Below are positions 60,907 to 64,000 of a stretch of DNA of 64,000 nucleotides, in pieces. This stretch comes from Aphelocoma coerulescens (taxonomy: Eukaryota; Chordata; Aves; Passeriformes; Corvidae), in the NCBI RefSeq assembly GCF_041296385.1, contig NC_091014.1:56438078-56502077 (forward strand), written 5' to 3'. How positions within the stretch are numbered: the first letter of the stretch is position 1; every line of letters begins with the position of its first letter. The position numbers and the translations under genes are program-made. The notes beneath the pieces are model-generated. The model saw only the letters and a list, made by a program, of their open reading frames with translations. It was not told the DNA's origin and did no database searches.

Positions 60907-63900
60907 CTGTCATAAGGGAGGAAAAAACACAACAAATTACAGACAACTTTTCACAACATTAATGTTATACCCCCCACTTAAAAAAAAAACCCACAAAATT
61001 GTTTAGATAAACTATCCTGTAAAATAAACAAAACTCCAGGTTAACCTTCCTCTCAATTTATTCTAAGCCTCACACACAGTGAAGGCATGTATAATGGGAT
61101 GCCACAGCAGGTATTTGTTTAGAGGAATCCAGTTCTGTGTGAAGAATAAGAACAAGTGTTATTTGTGGTTAAATCTCACCAAAATCTGCAGAGCAGACTG
61201 TAGCTGGGACCAAGAGAGATTAAAATCTTTGCACCAAGCCAATGGGATGAAGTTTGTAACGCCTTAACTCCCAACATACAGGATGATGTTCAATAGGATA
61301 CTACTTTTAAATTGTTCTTTGTGGGTCCAATAAAACTTTTCTTTCCCAATAAACACAGCAACACAGTACAGTGCACTGGAATATCCCATATCTGGGGGTT
61401 TCACTACAACTGCCACCTTTGAGGTACCACAAAACTAACAAATGGTCCCTTGAACAAACAGCTGCTGTGCAAAACCAGATTATTCAGCAACCATCAAGTG
61501 CCCAGTGAAAGCTGCCAGGCCAGCCAGAAGTCACCTGGAAGACAAACTAAAGCTGACCCATCAGATCTTGTGTCTACTGCACTGCATTCCCTCATCAGTG
61601 TGTGGTCCATGCCATAGGCACCTCCATGGTACCACAGATGCACCATAGCAAGGTCAACTGAGCCCAAGCCATCACATGTAAGGATTTTGAGGTCCCATAG
61701 ATAAGGATTTTTTTTTAATCTAGTGGGCAGTTTACAGTCAGTGTTTAATGAAGAGTTCTCTTGCTCATCTATTTTTGGGGCATTCCACATATACAAAAAA
61801 GAAAATTAAAAAAACAGTTCTAGCAATCCTCTTTGAAAAAGTTCTGCAACCACCTGCTCATCTCAGTAGAGGAGCAAAGCTTAGGGACAGGGCAGGCATT
61901 ACCCATTTTAATCCATCACAGAAAACCAGCAAAAAGCAGGGAGGCATAGAAGGGAGACAAAGAAGTGGAAGCAGGAAAACACAGTGAGTTATTTGCATTA
62001 CAGAACTATCTAACAGCAGCAACAAAGTTCAGGCATACATTTTGCTGACGTATAGGACATTAAACAAGCCTCTTGTTGCGTCATAGCTTATTTAGGTTTC
62101 AAACATCTGTAGAAGCCCACTGGAAGAAATGGGAAAAAGAGAAGGCCAAAGTTTTTTTTTACTACCTAGATCCAACTAGGGAGGCAACAAGCTTGTCCTA
62201 GCTTTCTGAATAATCAGAAGAACAGACTTAAAGGAACAGATAGGTCTGGTTTTACACACCAGTTCCTGAACCTTGTTCCACGAGGGTGGTGTGAAATGAA
62301 GACAAATCCACTCTGTTCTGATTTATATCCTGTGCTTCAGCCAGACTTGTCAAAGAAATTTTAAACTAGGTAAGACAGTCCTGGCTTTGATTCAAAGAAC
62401 CAACAAAACTTTCATTCATTGAGTGTAAAACTTGTTTTTTTTTTTAAATTTCTATTTCCCAATGGCAGTAAAAGCAGTTTTATTGATTCTTCTATTTAAC
62501 AAGTTGTTCTAACTTCAATTTACTCTTATCTTCAATATTTAGTAGCTATATTGAACCGCGCACTTGAGGACTGCAAATATCTTTTAAGAACTAGCTTCCT
62601 CCACCTGCTGACTCCAACCACCACAACCACCAGCAAAGCTACAGAAACCAGACTGTGCCAAGGGTCAGTGAGAAAGAACACAATTCCTTAAGACTTTGTG
62701 AATTCCAGGACAGCTCACTAACACTGGAGTCTATAGCAGAGAGTGTCAAAAGTCTTATCTTCATCTGCTGATACACTGAAATTGAAAAAACTGGTGTTTG
62801 CCCAACACATCTAAAACCAACAAAGAAATCTTATATCTTATTGACAGTGATAAGAAATACACTAAAAGGCAGTATTACAAAATGCTAATGTTTCCAAACC
62901 AGAACACAGTTAGCATATAAGATGACAAGCACATTCTCAGTTGCTGACAAAATACCTAAATAAACATTTTTTTCATGTATTGCCCTGCTAGCTTGTCACC
63001 CCTTTGACTTCTAGTTAGGGTACCACAGCCATTTCAAACAGAAGCTTTGATTTACAACAGCTTTACTAATTCAAAATGCATATCTCCACTAGCACATGAG
63101 AGCATTCCAATTTCAACTAATGATACCCTTGCAAACAAGTAGAAAGGTCTGTAGTTTCCTATTATTGTTCCCCAGTAAAGTTTGAAAAGAACAGCCATCC
63201 TAGCAAATTCACCTAGAAAAGCCATGACAAACCTTAGTGTGGGCTGTCACTTCAAACCTTTTGTAAATGGGTCAAGCCCTCTGTTTTTCAGAGAAGTTGC
63301 CTTTATCACCCCAATGGTAACTTTTCTAGCTAAGTTGTTTTCTTTAATGAAGAGCCAGAAATGTACAAAGAACCCACCCTGCAAATTTTTTCCCATATTA
63401 AAGGAAAAACCAAGCTGTTATCCAAGAAGCACAGGGTATTCCAAGGTAAGTCTATCACCTGTAATCCCATCCCTGAGGATTAGATGCCTCTGAGCCACTG
63501 GAGAGCAATGCTGGATGGCAGGACTGCTCAGAGGTTGCAGTTGCATGTGTAGCTTCAACCCCCTAAGGCTCCACACACAAGAGCCCCTTGCACACCTTGC
63601 TCAGCGCAGAGCTCCGAGCTGCACATCTGCAGCCACGTGTTTCCCAGTCCCTCTTTTTGCTCCTTCAAAGCACCATTTCCCTGGTATACGGCCACTCTTC
63701 ACACCTGGCCAGAAAATAAAGACCATTGCTCCTGACTGAGCAGGGGCCATGCATACTTGTCAGAAGAACTTTTTGTCCTCTGCAAATTATCCGAAATGTA
63801 CAGCATTTCTGTTGCAAATTCAGTCCATGTTAAGTTAATGAAGCTGACTGTTTACTACTGCAGACTCCTACTTCTTGAGCAGAATGAGGCAAAAGGTACC

Positions 63901-64000
63901 GTGACTGCTCTCCTGAGCTCCTCCCTTCTCCTTGAAGCTCTATTACAGTCCTGCTAATACTGATGGGAAACTTTATCCCACACAAGTGGTCACCAAAATA
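60907..64000 (-). other. TIMP3: Part of TIMP3 intron 1 (continues past the window)
   Basis: The acceptor is at 60912-60907. No sequence matching the TIMP3 signal peptide, the CTC N-terminus or a CpG-rich promoter occurs up to 64000. In mammals TIMP3 intron 1 is tens of kilobases, so this is expected. I see no repeat or gene here beyond short T-tracts (61709-61717, 62152-62160, 62432-62442). Confidence 0.85.

Larger units (their letters stand above)
46090..64000 (+). other. SYN3: SYN3 intron after coding exon 5 (continues past the window), host of TIMP3
   Basis: The donor gtgagt is at 46090; no further SYN3 exon is seen to 64000. The intron is at least 17.9 kb and contains TIMP3 on the opposite strand. 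Between 46090 and about 48950 I see only unique non-coding DNA and a small imperfect triplication of (t/g)atgaaccatg at 46875-46911. Confidence 0.9.

Overview
The window is vertebrate nuclear DNA, almost certainly from a bird. Two things point there. The interspersed repeats are CR1-type LINE fragments, several ending in the avian CR1 tail (attctatgattctgtga-like). The TIMP3 exons also match what I remember of chicken TIMP3 nearly residue for residue. I cannot name the species. Coding sequence is only about 1.2 kb of 64 kb; the rest is intron, UTR and repeats. No prokaryotic features, CRISPR array or RNA gene were seen.

Two genes are present on opposite strands. SYN3 (synapsin III, + strand) contributes its first five coding exons at 5814-6130, 18014-18071, 28064-28155, 39767-39923 and 46000-46089. 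All are joined by GT-AG introns and keep frame. Together they encode the N-terminal 238 residues: domain A with the Ser9 phosphorylation site, linker domain B, and the N-terminal part of the ATP-grasp-like domain C. The remaining exons lie beyond 64000. A probable 5' UTR segment (5633-5813) precedes the start codon.

TIMP3 (metalloproteinase inhibitor 3, - strand) lies inside the SYN3 intron after coding exon 5. Its exons 2-5 are at 60824-60906, 54734-54845, 53926-54047 and 53098-53295. Exon 1, with the signal peptide and the inhibitory N-terminal Cys-X-Cys, is beyond the right edge. A long TIMP3 3' UTR appears to run from 53097 to about 48950. The main support is a set of seed matches to microRNAs already known to target TIMP3 (miR-21, miR-221/222, miR-181, miR-1/206), plus a proximal AATAAA that could give a short isoform.

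The introns hold CR1 copies in both orientations (296-360, 24305-24635, 28583-29198, 35408-35489 on +; 36791-37215 on -), a CR1-5'UTR-like module (40241-40431), a (TTATAT)n microsatellite (27050-27110), several homopolymer tracts, a near-perfect 47-nt hairpin (2729-2775) and a cluster of G-quadruplex motifs (12009-13675).

I did not find a previously undescribed system. The nested antisense SYN3/TIMP3 arrangement is real but already known and ancient. The items most worth a second look are the TIMP3 3' UTR regulatory cluster, the intronic G4 cluster and the hairpin.
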